From: Streptomyces sp. NBC_01549
Lineage (GTDB): Bacteria > Actinomycetota > Actinomycetes > Streptomycetales > Streptomycetaceae
Assembly (NCBI RefSeq): GCF_026339955.1
Contig: NZ_JAPEPW010000002.1
Span: forward strand, 186,001-250,000
Length of the DNA stretch: 64,000 nt
Direction of reading: 5' to 3'
The notes beneath the pieces are model-generated. The model saw nothing but the letters and a program-made list of their open reading frames with translations, was not told the origin of the DNA and searched no databases. The position numbers and the translations under genes are program-made. The number at the start of each line of letters is the position of its first letter. Within the stretch, counting starts at the first letter, position 1. Shown here piece after piece: positions 55,649 to 64,000 of the stretch.

Positions 55649-55660
55649 AGGTCACGACCT
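55649..55660. promoter_or_regulatory. Palindrome upstream of the LexA-like gene
   Basis: AGGTCACGACCT (arms AGGTC/GACCT, 2-bp spacer) lies 28 bp before the start codon, where an autorepression site would be. It does not match the usual GAAC-N4-GTTC actinobacterial SOS box. Confidence 0.35.
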
Positions 55661-56055
55661 TAACCCGTCATCTCCCCCAAATGGAACATCCTTTCGGCTC
55701 CGCAGAGAGCGGACAGCGGCGCGGGACCGCGTGATCTCGGAGTGGGCCAGCGGTTTCATGAGCGTGTCAGCGGTCGCGGTCCCCCACTCCTACGGCCGTA
55801 TAACGCTGTGAACCGCCAGGTCGCGGGCATCGGGCAGATGGTGGTGCGGAGCAGCCTGCGCGACTCCCCCGCGCATCCGGGACGCCTTGCTGAACCTGGA
55901 CGCCGCAGTCGCACACCTGCGGGCTCTTGGCAACCGTCCACCTCGACGAGGAAGACGACGCCAAGCGCGGGTCAACCGTGAGCGTTGCACCCCGGATACG
56001 GAGGCGGGGCAGGACGCGGGCCGGAAGGCCCTGCTCCTCGACTCCGGCGTCGGGG
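55661..56055. other. Gap without recognisable gene
   Basis: Open frames exist on both strands, with one protein-like piece (RDALLNLDAAVAHLRALGN, about 55870-55930), but nothing that can be named. Confidence 0.35.
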
Positions 56056-56592
56056 TCACGCCCGGGAGCCGGTGGCGCCGCGGGGGCCGGGGACCTGCTT
56101 GCCGCCGGTGCGCCCCGGACGGGGCGAGGGGAGCTCGCGCAGTCGGCGGATGTGGTCCTGCTGGATCTCCTCGGTGAAGGCCAGGAAATCGGCGACCAGT
56201 TCCAGCTGTTCGGCGCTGTAACGGTCGTTGACCTGCTGGCCGGCGTCCTCGAGGAACGGGGCCATCAGGCCGTAGGCGCGCTGCGCGGCGTCGGGGGTGA
56301 TGCGGACGAGAGTCTTGCGGCGGTCGGTGGGGTGCGGAGTGCGGGTGAGGTAGCCGAGCTTCTCCAGGCGGTCGAGCATGGCGGTCACGCTGCCGGTGGT
56401 CAGGCCGAGCCGGGTGCTCAGCTCGCGGGGGGCGATCTCCTCTGTGGCCAGGAGGATCTCCAGGCAGCGCAGGTCGGTCTCGTTCACCCCCATCAGCCGG
56501 GCCAACTCCCGGTCGAAGTCGTCGACGGCAGCCTGGTACGCCTGCACCACTTTACCCAGTTTTGACCGGACCGGCTCCCTTTGGCTTGACAT
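56056..56592 (-). CDS. MarR-family regulator
   Basis: 178 residues from ATG 56592, with GGAGG upstream. The winged-helix core APRELSTRLGLTTGSVTAML...RLEKLGYLTRTPHPTDRRKT is standard, with dimer helices at both ends. It is divergent from a truncated MFS exporter gene and probably repressed it and itself. Confidence 0.9.
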   Translation of the reverse strand: MSSQREPVRSKLGKVVQAYQAAVDDFDRELARLMGVNETDLRCLEILLATEEIAPRELSTRLGLTTGSVTAMLDRLEKLGYLTRTPHPTDRRKTLVRITPDAAQRAYGLMAPFLEDAGQQVNDRYSAEQLELVADFLAFTEEIQQDHIRRLRELPSPRPGRTGGKQVPGPRGATGSRA

Positions 56593-56636
56593 TCGAGGTA
56601 CCTCCGCCTCGTGGTGCTACTAGCTTGACATCCAAG
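56585..56636. promoter_or_regulatory. Paired CTTGACAT-type motifs in the MarR/MFS promoter
   Basis: CTTGACATTCGAG (56585-56597, overlapping the MarR start) and CTTGACATCCAAG (56624-56636) differ at two positions. Each is a weak inverted repeat (CTTG...CAAG type) as in MarR operators; both include a TTGACA -35-like hexamer for the MFS gene. Confidence 0.5.
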
Positions 56637-56671
56637 ATATATGAAAGTCCAGTAATCCTAAGGGAGTGACC

Positions 56672-56890
56672 ATGTCGTCCACCACGACCGACACGGGAGA
56701 CATAGCCGCCACCGGTGGGGCAATGCCCTACCCCAAGCGATGGGCGGCCGCGTTCGTGATGATCCTCGCGGCGCTCCTTGACATGATCGACGGTTCGATC
56801 GTGAACACCGCGCTGCCTTCCATCGGCACGGGCCTCAAGGCCACGTCGGCCGACCTGCAGTGGACCGTGTCGGCCTACATGCTGGGCTTA
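56672..56890 (+). pseudogene. MFS (EmrB/QacA-type) exporter, N-terminal stub
   Basis: ATG 56672 with GGGAG upstream. RWAAAFVMILAALLDMIDGS and IVNTALPSIGTGLKATSADL plus QWTVSAYMLGL form the first membrane helix and loop of a 14-helix drug exporter. The frame meets the end of an IS5-type element after about 72 codons. Normal length is near 500. Confidence 0.8.
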
Positions 56891-57941
56891 CGACGGGGTG
56901 CGCGATTGAGGTCGGGCCGTGTTGGCCTGGCGGGTTGGCTGGTGGTTGATTACCGCATGGCCGCGCGGTCGGAGACCAGGCCGGCGATGGCCTGGTAGGT
57001 CTGGTCGAAGTACTCGCGGCGTCCGATCCAGCGTTGCAGGGGCCGCCACTGCTTGTGCTCGGCGTTGGCGTGCTCGACGCAGATCCGCTCGGAGGACTGC
57101 TGCTTGCGCGCTTCCTCCCAGGCCGCCAGGTCCTCGGGCGGGGCATCCTTCTTCGGCTTCAGCGGCGGCGCTTGGACCTGGGCGGGGAACTGCTTGGCCA
57201 GTCCCCGGTAGCCGGCGTCGACCTTGGCCTTGACCTGGGGGAACCTCTCGAACAGGTCGCAGATGCCCTCGGTCTTCAGCGCGGTCTGGTCGTGCTGGCG
57301 GCCGGGCCGGAAGGCACCCGCCCACAGGGTCCGGCCCTTCTCGTCGGTGACGACGGTGGCCTTCTTGGTGTTCTGCCGCATCTTCCCGGAGATGAATGCC
57401 CGGCGTCCGGGCTTGTTCGCCCGTGGACGTCGGACCCGGACCTCGGTGGCGTCGATCCGCAGTTCCACTCCGTGGGAGGCGGCGTAGGCGAAGACATCGG
57501 CCAGGGTGCGAAGGCGCAGGTCGGGACTTCCAGGGACGGCGAAGCCGCGGGCGGCGAGCAGGGGGCGGATCTCGTGGACCGCGCGGGTGATCGTGGAGCG
57601 GTCCACCTCGTAGAACAGGGCGAGGACGGCATGCGGAAGCTGGAAGCGCAGGATGACCAGGGTGGCGACGACCCGGTCGGTGAAGACGAGTTGGTGGTCG
57701 GGACCCGCTCCGGCGGCGCGCTGCCGGTCATGGCCCCGGCGTTCACGCAGCTGGGACTCCTGCCCGGCCACCCACGGCCCGGCCAACTCCGCGACCAGCT
57801 TGCCCAGGCGACGGCGCGGGATCCCGGTGCAGATACGATGGCTCAAGGCCGTGCGGGCCCCTCTTGACGTCACAATCATGATCGTCCCGCACGGCCGTTC
57901 GCATGCTCAGACCGGGGTTTCAGCTACCGCGCACCACGTCG
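56891..57941 (-). mobile_element. Complete IS5-type element, TSD TTA
   Basis: Ends CGACGGGGTGCGCG (left) and CGACGTGGTGCGCG (right, read inward) with TTA at 56888-56890 and 57942-57944. The right TTA is also the left duplication of the ISAzo13 element. Confidence 0.75.
56950..57879 (-). CDS. IS5-type (DDE_Tnp_4) transposase
   Basis: 309 residues. HTH region VVATLVILRFQLPHAVLALF then VDRSTITRAVHEIRPLLAAR. Catalytic Asp in LRIDATEVRVRRP, Asp in AKVDAGYRGLAKQFP, Glu in RICVEHANAEHKQWRPLQRW. Complete. Confidence 0.9.
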   Translation of the reverse strand: MIVTSRGARTALSHRICTGIPRRRLGKLVAELAGPWVAGQESQLRERRGHDRQRAAGAGPDHQLVFTDRVVATLVILRFQLPHAVLALFYEVDRSTITRAVHEIRPLLAARGFAVPGSPDLRLRTLADVFAYAASHGVELRIDATEVRVRRPRANKPGRRAFISGKMRQNTKKATVVTDEKGRTLWAGAFRPGRQHDQTALKTEGICDLFERFPQVKAKVDAGYRGLAKQFPAQVQAPPLKPKKDAPPEDLAAWEEARKQQSSERICVEHANAEHKQWRPLQRWIGRREYFDQTYQAIAGLVSDRAAMR

Positions 57942-57944
57942 TTA

Positions 57945-59706
57945 GGGCTCGCAGAGAATCAACATGCGTGTTTGATGTTGTCCGGGGATTCGGTGCCGTA
58001 GGCGTCGAGGTAGGCGGCCACGTCTGCGGGGGTGGTGAATCGTGCTGTGGAGCGGGGGACGGTGTATTCGTGCTGGTCCAGGAGGGGTTGGGTCTCCTGG
58101 ATTGTGCGGGTGATGGTTTGCGAGCTGGTCTCGAAGAGTGCGCCGAGGAGGGCGTGGGTGAAGCAGCCGCGCTGATAGAGGACGGTGGCCAGGATCCGGT
58201 CGGGGTCAGTGAACGCCTGCCTGGGGCCCGCCCCGGGGCCCGCTGTCGTTCGTGGCCGCGTCGGTGACGGCGCTGGTGTTCCCGCTGGGCGGCCTGGATT
58301 GGCGCCAACCTGCTGATCAGGGCGTCCAGTTGTGCGCGGGTGAGGCCGGTGAGTTCCGGGTCGGTGAGCCGGGCGTGCTGGCGGGCACCCCATTGCCGCG
58401 GTTCCGCTCCGTGTGGAGTGCCGGTGGTTGTGGGGCCGCGCTGCTGGGCGTCGAGCGTGTAGTTCCAGTCGCCGTGGAAGCGGTGGCGGGTCATCGCCAG
58501 CGCGTCGACCTGGGCGTCGTCGACTTTCACTCCGGTGGGGTAGGCGCCGGTGTCGAGTTCGGCGCGGACCGTCAGTCCGGTGCGGGTGGTGGTCGCCGCA
58601 ATGGACTGCAGAATGACTTCATGGCTGGTCAGGGGCCTGCCGCGCCAGTTCATGGAGATGTGGGAGAACAGCCGGTGCTCAATCCGATTCCACTTCGACG
58701 TGCCCGGAGGTAGGTGACAGACGGTGATTTCAAGGCCAGTCTCGGCGGCCAGGGCGGCAAGTTCGGTCTTCCACGCCCGGGTGCGGTAGCCGTTGGAGCC
58801 TCCGGCGTCGGCGGTGATGAGCAGACGCCGGGCGTGAGGGTAGTCGCCCTGTCCGGCCCCGCGCCACCAGCGGCGGATCGAGGCGACCGCGAAAGCGGCG
58901 GTGTCGTGGTCGGTGCCGACACTGACCCAGCCGGAGTTCCCGGCGATGTCGTAAATCCCGTACGGGATCGCCTTGCCGGGCCCCTCCCGGTCCAGGAAGT
59001 CATGCGTCTTGACCTTCACTGGATCGCCCGTGGGCTGCCACTCACGCCCCGCGTTCTTGTACTCGCCGACCATCTCCTTCTTCTTGCTGTCCACGCTGAC
59101 CACCGGGTCCCCGGCGCCGATGTGGTCCTTGGCCTGCTCGTTGATGTAGTGGAACTGGGCATCCCGGTCCGGGTGCTGCTTGCCCTCCAGGGTCTTGGAG
59201 TTGGCCTGCAGGCTGAAGCCCTCCTCCCGCAGCAGGTCACCGACCGTGTCGGCGCTGACCCTGTGCCCCTGGCGGGTCAGCTCGGCGGCCAGGTTCCGGG
59301 TCGACTTGGTCGTCCACCGCAGCGGCGACATCGGGTCCCCGCGCATGTCCGGCTCGACCAGGGCCAGCAGCGCGGGCCGCAGCCCCGCATCAAGGTCAGC
59401 GGCCTTCTTCCGGCCGCCACCGGGCCGGCGGACCCGCCCCAGCGGCTCTACTCCCGCCTCCAGCTCATCCACCCCCTTCCGGACCGTCGTCTCGCTGGCG
59501 TCGGCTGCCCGAGCAACGGCCCGGATCCCACCGTGGCCCAGGAGACGGGCCTCGGCTCCCATCAGCAGACGCTGCTGCCGCTCGTCCAGGTGAGGGAACA
59601 ACACCTCAAACTTCACCGCGAGTTGAACACGAATCTCATCGGGGATGCGCATACCACGCCAACGAACCGAATCACGGGAGGCAACATGTTGATTCTCTGC
59701 GAGCCC
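57945..59706 (-). mobile_element. Complete ISAzo13-family element, 1762 bp, TSD TTA
   Basis: Perfect inverted repeats of at least 20 bp, beginning GGGCTCGCAGAGAATCAACA at each end, flanked by TTA at 57942-57944 and 59707-59709. Confidence 0.9.
57959..59652 (-). pseudogene. ISAzo13-family transposase with late frameshift
   Basis: From 59652: LDERQQRLLMGAEARLLGHG, GGIRAVARAADASETTVRKG, then the DDE core (VVSVDSKKKEMVGEYKNAGR; LLITADAGGSNGYRTRAWKT; LPPGTSKWNRIEHRLFSHIS). At about 58215 the frame is lost; the normal C-terminus continues one frame over (DPDRILATVLYQRGCFTHAL ... YGTESPDNIKHAC, ending 57959). The core is intact, so this may be a recent indel. Confidence 0.85.
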
Positions 59707-59709
59707 TTA

Positions 59710-59899
59710 GCCGGGACAGCAGGGCCCGGCCGAGTCCGATGGTGGCGCCGCGGCGCAGCCGCTCCTCGTCCCAGGTGCAGCCGTCGCGCAGTGCGACGTG
59801 GACGCCTTCCTCGGCGTAGTAGTCCTCCTGGTCGGCGATGTAGGCGGCCAGTTCCTCGTGCAGGCCCCGTCCGACGTAGGCGAGATCGATCGTGTGCAT
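59710..59899 (-). pseudogene. ABC substrate-binding protein (NMT1/THI5-like), N-terminal stub
   Basis: HTIDLAYVGRGLHEELAAYI, then DQEDYYAEEGVHVALRDG and RRGATIGLGRALLSRL, is the start of a periplasmic-binding-like NMT1/SsuA-type protein. It is cut at the TTA beside ISAzo13 after about 63 codons. Confidence 0.6.
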
Positions 59900-60059
59900 G
59901 AACGCTTCCCTTGATCGTGTCAGTCAGCGTCATGCGCCCGCGCGTGCCGCGGGTCCGGCCACTGCGGCCCATGGTGCTGAGGTGACGATGTGCCGGATAC
60001 GGTCCGGCCGCCGACCGAACCGGGGGCGGTATGGCCTCTGCGCGATGGACAGCGGGATG

Positions 60060-60824
60060 TCAGTACATGGTCATTCCGCCGTTGACGGCGGCCGTGGTGC
60101 CGGTCATGAAGGCGTTGTCCTCGCCCGCGTAGAAGGCGACCGCTTGGGCGACGTCGGCGGGGTGTGCCAGGCGGCCCAGGGGGGTGGCGGCCACCTGCCG
60201 CCGCTTGTGCTCCTCGTCGAACACATCCGTCATGCGGGCCATACGGGTGTCCTCCACCGGGCCGGCCGCGACGATGTTGACGGTGATGCCCTGCGGGCCC
60301 AGTTCCTGTGCGAGATACCGGCCGAACTGCTCCAGCGCCGCCTTGGACGTGCCCAGCGCGATCATGTTCTCCCGCGGCCGACGGCTGAGGCCGGTACTGA
60401 TAAAGATGATGCGCCCCCAGCCCTGTTCGGTCATGGCGGGCAGGACCGCCTTGGTGACGGCGAACGCCGCATGCATCTCGGCGTCGAGCTTGCCCCCCAG
60501 TTCCTCCCACGTCATGTCCTGGAACGACTTGACCGCATACGGGATCAACGCGTTGTGCACCAGCACGCCAACGCCACCCCAGGCCGCCTGCACCTGCCCG
60601 ACCATGTTCTCGACCGCGGCCACCTCGCGCACGTCGGCCTGTACGGCCATGGCCTGGCCGCCCGCGGCCTCGATGTCGGCGACGACCTCCTCGGCCGCCT
60701 TGCTGCTGCTGAGGTAGTTCACCACCACGCGCATCCCCCGCGCGGCCAGCAGGCGCGCGGTGGCCGCACCGATTCCACTGCTGGCCCCTGTCACCAATGC
60801 CACCCTGCCGGCTGTCCCGGTCAT
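60060..60824 (-). CDS. SDR-family oxidoreductase lacking the usual catalytic Tyr
   Basis: 254 residues. ALVTGASSGIGAATARLLAA is the cofactor motif; NALIPYAVKSF replaces NNAG; IIFISTGLSRR holds the Ser; ALGTSKAALEQFGRYLAQEL holds the Lys. At the Tyr position of YxxxK there is Leu. PLGRLAHPADVAQAVAFYAG and TGTTAAVNGGMTMY complete the fold. Its ATG overlaps the stop of the TetR gene (ATGA), so the two are one operon. May bind ligand or use another acid. Confidence 0.88.
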   Translation of the reverse strand: MTGTAGRVALVTGASSGIGAATARLLAARGMRVVVNYLSSSKAAEEVVADIEAAGGQAMAVQADVREVAAVENMVGQVQAAWGGVGVLVHNALIPYAVKSFQDMTWEELGGKLDAEMHAAFAVTKAVLPAMTEQGWGRIIFISTGLSRRPRENMIALGTSKAALEQFGRYLAQELGPQGITVNIVAAGPVEDTRMARMTDVFDEEHKRRQVAATPLGRLAHPADVAQAVAFYAGEDNAFMTGTTAAVNGGMTMY

Positions 60825-61501
60825 GAGCCCACCTCCTGCTCGTCATTGCGGGCCGTCGGCATGACCACCCGGGGTTGTCCATCGCCGATGCCGGTGTGTG
60901 CCGAGCGGATCGCCCCGTAGAGCACGGTGTCGACGGTCGCCCGCAGCAGATCCGCCGCGGTCGAGTCGAGTTCGTGCGGCAACTGCGAGGTGAGCAGCCG
61001 CTCCAACGCCCCACGGGTGATCTCACTCAGCAGCTCGGGCGGCGCCGACAGCAGTCCCTGCCGGTGTCCGTCCCGGAACAGTTCGTCGAGCCGCCGGTAG
61101 ACCACCGCGTCCACACGCTGCTCCACGTACTCGCGCAGCATCACATCGCCCCGCCCCGACGCGAGCTGGGCCGAGCCGATCCGCCCGAGCTCACTGCCCG
61201 CCGCGATCAGAAACCGCTGGACCCGCACACCGAACGGCTGCCCGTCCGCGTCCTCGGCCGCCGCCACCAGCGTGCGCTCCACCGCGGCGAACGTCCGATC
61301 CAGCACCGCGGCCAGCAGACTGCGCTTGTCGGGGAAATGACGGTAGATCGTCTTCTTGCTCATCCCGAGCTCACGAGCGAGATCGTCCATACTCACCCGC
61401 GCGAAACCCGACGCGAAGAACAGCCGACCGGCCGCCTCCACGATCATGTCGGCACGCCGCCCGTCACGCTCGGAAACTTGAGAAACTGATTTGGTTTCCA
61501 T
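60821..61501 (-). CDS. TetR/AcrR-family regulator
   Basis: 226 residues from ATG 61501. HTH: IVEAAGRLFFASGFARVSMD, DLARELGMSKKTIYRHFPDK. The C-terminal ligand domain is typical of AcrR-type proteins (DVMLREYVEQRVDAVVYRRL). First gene of the operon with the SDR, which it likely controls together with itself. Confidence 0.9.
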   Translation of the reverse strand: METKSVSQVSERDGRRADMIVEAAGRLFFASGFARVSMDDLARELGMSKKTIYRHFPDKRSLLAAVLDRTFAAVERTLVAAAEDADGQPFGVRVQRFLIAAGSELGRIGSAQLASGRGDVMLREYVEQRVDAVVYRRLDELFRDGHRQGLLSAPPELLSEITRGALERLLTSQLPHELDSTAADLLRATVDTVLYGAIRSAHTGIGDGQPRVVMPTARNDEQEVGS

Positions 61502-61989
61502 GATGGCTCCCCACCCTTATGCTGTCAAAACATTCTTACCGGACATATTGGGCCATGTGACCGAATCCCGCGATCTTGGCCGACACGGAGGAAGAGGACG
61601 TGCGCGGCGTGGGCACGCGGTTTCTCCAGACGCAGGCCGGAGCAGATCACGCGGATGTGCCGACGATAGCGACCGACGCCATCCGCGTGTCCTGCGCCTG
61701 ACGGCCGAGCCGGCTCACAGGAGAGCGCACACCTCAACGACCGCTCATCTCGGTGCCGATCTGCCGCCTTCCCCCTGGCGACACCGGAGCCGCCAGATGT
61801 TGAACAGCACCAGCGCCTACGAAATCGTGAACGCGACCGGGTCCTCTTGTCGCCGCGCCAACACCGTCTACCGCAGGCCAAGAAGGAGGAGAGACAGCAC
61901 GACCCAATGAACGCGCCAAGGCCCTCCCACCGCCTTGTCAAGCCGCTTGGGCGAAGCCCTCGTAGGTCAAGTTCTCCGCACACAGTTAC
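61502..61989. other. Gap without recognisable gene
   Basis: GC-rich frames are open on both strands but no family is recognised. TTTTGACAGCATAAGG (minus strand, just upstream of the TetR gene) could be part of its promoter. Confidence 0.4.
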
Positions 61990-62190
61990 GTGAACTCCAC
62001 CTCCGGCTGCGGCTCGTACGCCTCCGGCTGGATACCGAGCTCGTGCGTGGAGTACTCACCGAGCCGCTTGACGTGCTCGGTCACGCCGACGTCCACGAGT
62101 CCGGCGACCATGGGCCCTATGAGTACCCCTCGCCGATCTCCGGTCTTCTGCACCGACTTCGTCGTCCTGCCCGGCCGCTGGAGGCCGAGC
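61990..62190 (-). pseudogene. C-terminal fragment, unknown protein
   Basis: KTGDRRGVLIGPMVAGLVDV, GVTEHVKRLGEYSTHELGIQ and PEAYEPQPEVEFT look like the C-terminal 60 residues of a real protein; upstream the frame degenerates. Not recognised. Confidence 0.4.
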
Positions 62191-62422
62191 GGACAACCCG
62201 GTCCGCCACGCAGCGGCCATCGCGGAATCCACTCACACCGCTGACACCACATCCTCAGGATGGCGGTGAACACCTGGCACCGGACGGGCGAGCTCAGCGC
62301 GCCCACCCGCTCGGGAGACCGGATCCCCCGGCGCGGCTCTGGGCAGGTGCGCCGCGCAGGGCTGTCACAAACGGAGAGGCCGCCTTGTCCTCACTATGAA
62401 CAGTCCCTGTTTGGAGGAATAC

Positions 62423-62836
62423 ATGAGCGCTGAGCACGCACACCTGCCCCCAGGCGTTGAGGTGATCACTACCCTGCCGGAGGCGGCGTCCCGGATCCCG
62501 GCTGGCGCCGAGGCCAGGACCATCCGGGTCACCCTGCCGCCCGGTGACCTGGGCGCACCGCCGCACCGGCACCCCGGGCCACTGTTCGGCTACGTGACCC
62601 AGGGTGAGATCCTCTTCGAGCTGGAGGGGCAACTGCCCCGGGTGCTCAAGGCCGGTGACGCCGTGTTCGAACCCGGAGGCGACGTGATCCACTACCAGGG
62701 CGCCAACAACCTTCCGGACGCGCAGTCGGAGCTGGTGGTGACCATGTTCGCGCGGCCGGGTACCCCGATTCTGACCGTGGTCAGCGCGGAGGAGTTGGCC
62801 GAACGACGACACCTGCGGGTTACCCAGGCATGGTGA
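62423..62836 (+). CDS. Cupin-domain protein
   Basis: 137 residues from ATG 62423, preceded by GGAGGAA. Cupin motif 1: GAPPHRHPGPLFGYVTQGEI (metal-binding His pair and Glu); motif 2: GDAVFEPGGDVIHYQGANN (His). A small single-domain cupin, probably metal-binding; role unknown. No close partner gene. Confidence 0.85.
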   Translation: MSAEHAHLPPGVEVITTLPEAASRIPAGAEARTIRVTLPPGDLGAPPHRHPGPLFGYVTQGEILFELEGQLPRVLKAGDAVFEPGGDVIHYQGANNLPDAQSELVVTMFARPGTPILTVVSAEELAERRHLRVTQAW

Positions 62837-62934
62837 CCACCACTATTCCGGATCTCTCTTTCCGCCTTGACCGAGCAGCGGTTGGCCGCCGTCAGGCAGG
62901 CTACTGAGGTTTTCGGATCGGGGTCATCGTGGTG

Positions 62935-63240
62935 AGGTCGGGTCGGGATGCATCCGGTCTCCGCGATGAAATCGCCGAGCAGTCCGAGCTGGTACTGCAC
63001 CCGTTTCAGGCGGGTGCAGGCCAGTGCGGCGAGTCCCTCGATGCCGCACGGGCGAGGTTGCCCAGGCTGTTCTTCAGATGTACCCGTACACCCTCGGCCG
63101 GGTTGGGATCGGGCATCTGGGCGGGGAAGCGGAAGACCGTCAGCCACTGCCGGGCCTCGATCAGCTCGCTGGTCGACGGCCGGACCGAGGATCGGACTGA
63201 CGAGCGGATCGCGGAGGCCACTACCGGATCCCCATGTCCA
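62935..63240 (-). pseudogene. IS630-type transposase C-terminal fragment
   Basis: WLTVFRFPAQMPDPNPAEGV then RVHLKNSLGNLARAA, and in a shifted frame LKRVQYQLGLLGDFIAETGC, match the final Asp-Glu region and tail of the resolvase-like DDE endonuclease type. Frameshifted. Confidence 0.65.
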
Positions 63241-63528
63241 TCACCACGAGGTGATGGCCTTCGCCCCTCCGCGGATTTCCCTGACCATCCGTCACGGGCC
63301 TGCCGACGCCACCGTGGAAGGCGGCTCGACGGTTGCACGAGGATGCGCAGAACTGCGCTTCGGGCCCGTCGCCATGCTGCACGCCAGGCAGTCACCACTA
63401 CGACAAACGCATTGACTGCAAAGATCGCCAATGCGCTAGCCTGTTGCGATCATCAGGAGCCGGGCGGGGGCGGCCTTTTACGGATGGAGACAGGGGCGGA
63501 CCCGGCCGGCGCGGGAAGGGGATGACGC

Positions 63529-63948
63529 GTGAGACTGGCCAAGACGCGGGCTGCCTGCGTCACGCTGTGTGCGTTCGGTCTGGCGTTCGTGACCGCGAAC
63601 TCCGCGTACGCGGCGTACTGAAGTTACGGCGCCTACGAAGGCGGCGGATACGGGTACTGGAACTACGACCCGGGGCCCGATCCGATCGCCCAGGGCGGCC
63701 CCGATGCGCCCGGCGACTCCATAGCCGCCTGCGATGTCTCGGCGGATGGGTGGGGCATCGAGGTCCGGCTCGACATCAACCGGGACGGGGATATCGACCG
63801 CACCATCAGTACCCGCGGGCATGCCTCTCCGTACTGCTCGGACTGGTTGAGCGGCAACATCAAGGAAGACACCCCGGTCCGCGTGTGGGTTGTCAAAGTA
63901 AGCGGTAGCACGGATTACCACCCCGTCTACAAGGACGGCACCGCATAG
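63529..63948 (+). pseudogene. Small secreted protein with in-frame TGA after the signal peptide
   Basis: GTG 63529 follows GGGAAGGGG. A clean signal peptide (RLAKTRAACVTLCAFGLAFV...NSAYA) precedes TGA at codon 31 (63619-63621). The same frame stays open to TAG at 63946 and encodes a plausible mature domain: YEGGGYGYWNYDPGPDPIAQ, SIAACDVSADGWGIEVRLDI, HASPYCSDWLSGNIKEDTPV, VRVWVVKVSGSTDYHPVYKD. Two Cys may pair. TGG is a natural ancestor for the TGA codon given the aromatic-rich context. Confidence 0.65.
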
Positions 63949-64000
63949 AGCACACCCGCTTGAGCCGGATGTGGATGCCGGGCAGGACCTGGGCATCGTA

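Noticed and set aside
1..64000. CRISPR array or tandem repeat array
   Set aside because: No regularly spaced short repeats were seen; repeated sequence is explained by IS copies, their ends and paired operators.

Overview
The window looks like accessory DNA from a Streptomyces or close relative. GC is very high, reading frames are biased toward G/C at third positions, GTG and TTG starts are common, and the families (XRE/MmyB regulators, FBP zinc-finger protein, DUF2231, FxsT-like STAND NTPase, IS1634/IS701/ISAzo13 elements) are typical of that group. No rRNA, tRNA, CRISPR array or ribosomal/housekeeping operon is visible. The density of insertion sequences and broken genes suggests a chromosome arm or a large (possibly linear) plasmid; that placement is inference.

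Layout. 1-4.2 kb: a polysaccharide-use region with an expansin-like protein, a GH42 remnant, an intact GH1 beta-glucosidase and a broken GH31 alpha-glycosidase. Two identical LacI-type operator boxes lie in the divergent GH42/GH1 promoter region. 4.2-8.6 kb: three adjacent tyrosine-recombinase-type genes, degraded and truncated into GH31. 8.7-13.6 kb: an intact divergent unit, an XRE/MmyB-type regulator facing two aldo/keto reductases, a zinc alcohol dehydrogenase and a Tat/lipoprotein flavodoxin. 14.5-43.1 kb: a 25.5-kb segment bounded by two identical inverted copies of a 1587-bp IS3-family element. Their 3-bp target duplications are exchanged, and a small secreted-protein gene is split with its 5' part outside one copy and its 3' tail inside the other, so this segment has been inverted. 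Inside it are an IS256 element, an IS1380 remnant, a rifamycin-resistance locus (conserved inverted-repeat element, glycosyltransferase stump, intact rifampin phosphotransferase gene), an SGNH hydrolase, a TetR remnant next to an FBP-domain gene, a membrane-anchored STAND-TPR protein, VOC and NmrA-like enzymes, DUF2231, and complete IS5, IS1634 and IS701 elements with recognisable target duplications.

43-54 kb: small secreted and hypothetical proteins, a second VOC protein, two complete IS630 elements inserted 5 bp apart, a quinone-oxidoreductase-like enzyme, and a third, defective IS630 gene interrupted by a group II intron with its reverse transcriptase. 54-64 kb: a LexA-like repressor, a MarR regulator facing a truncated MFS exporter, complete IS5-type and ISAzo13 elements, a TetR-SDR operon, a cupin, and a small secreted protein whose frame is interrupted by TGA directly after its signal peptide.

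Functional genes are islands (sugar use, redox/aldehyde handling, rifamycin resistance, regulators) between scars of repeated IS insertion, deletion and recombination. At least four otherwise open frames carry a single in-frame TGA. IS boundaries given with target duplications come from inspecting inverted repeats; fragment boundaries are approximate to about 10-30 bp.
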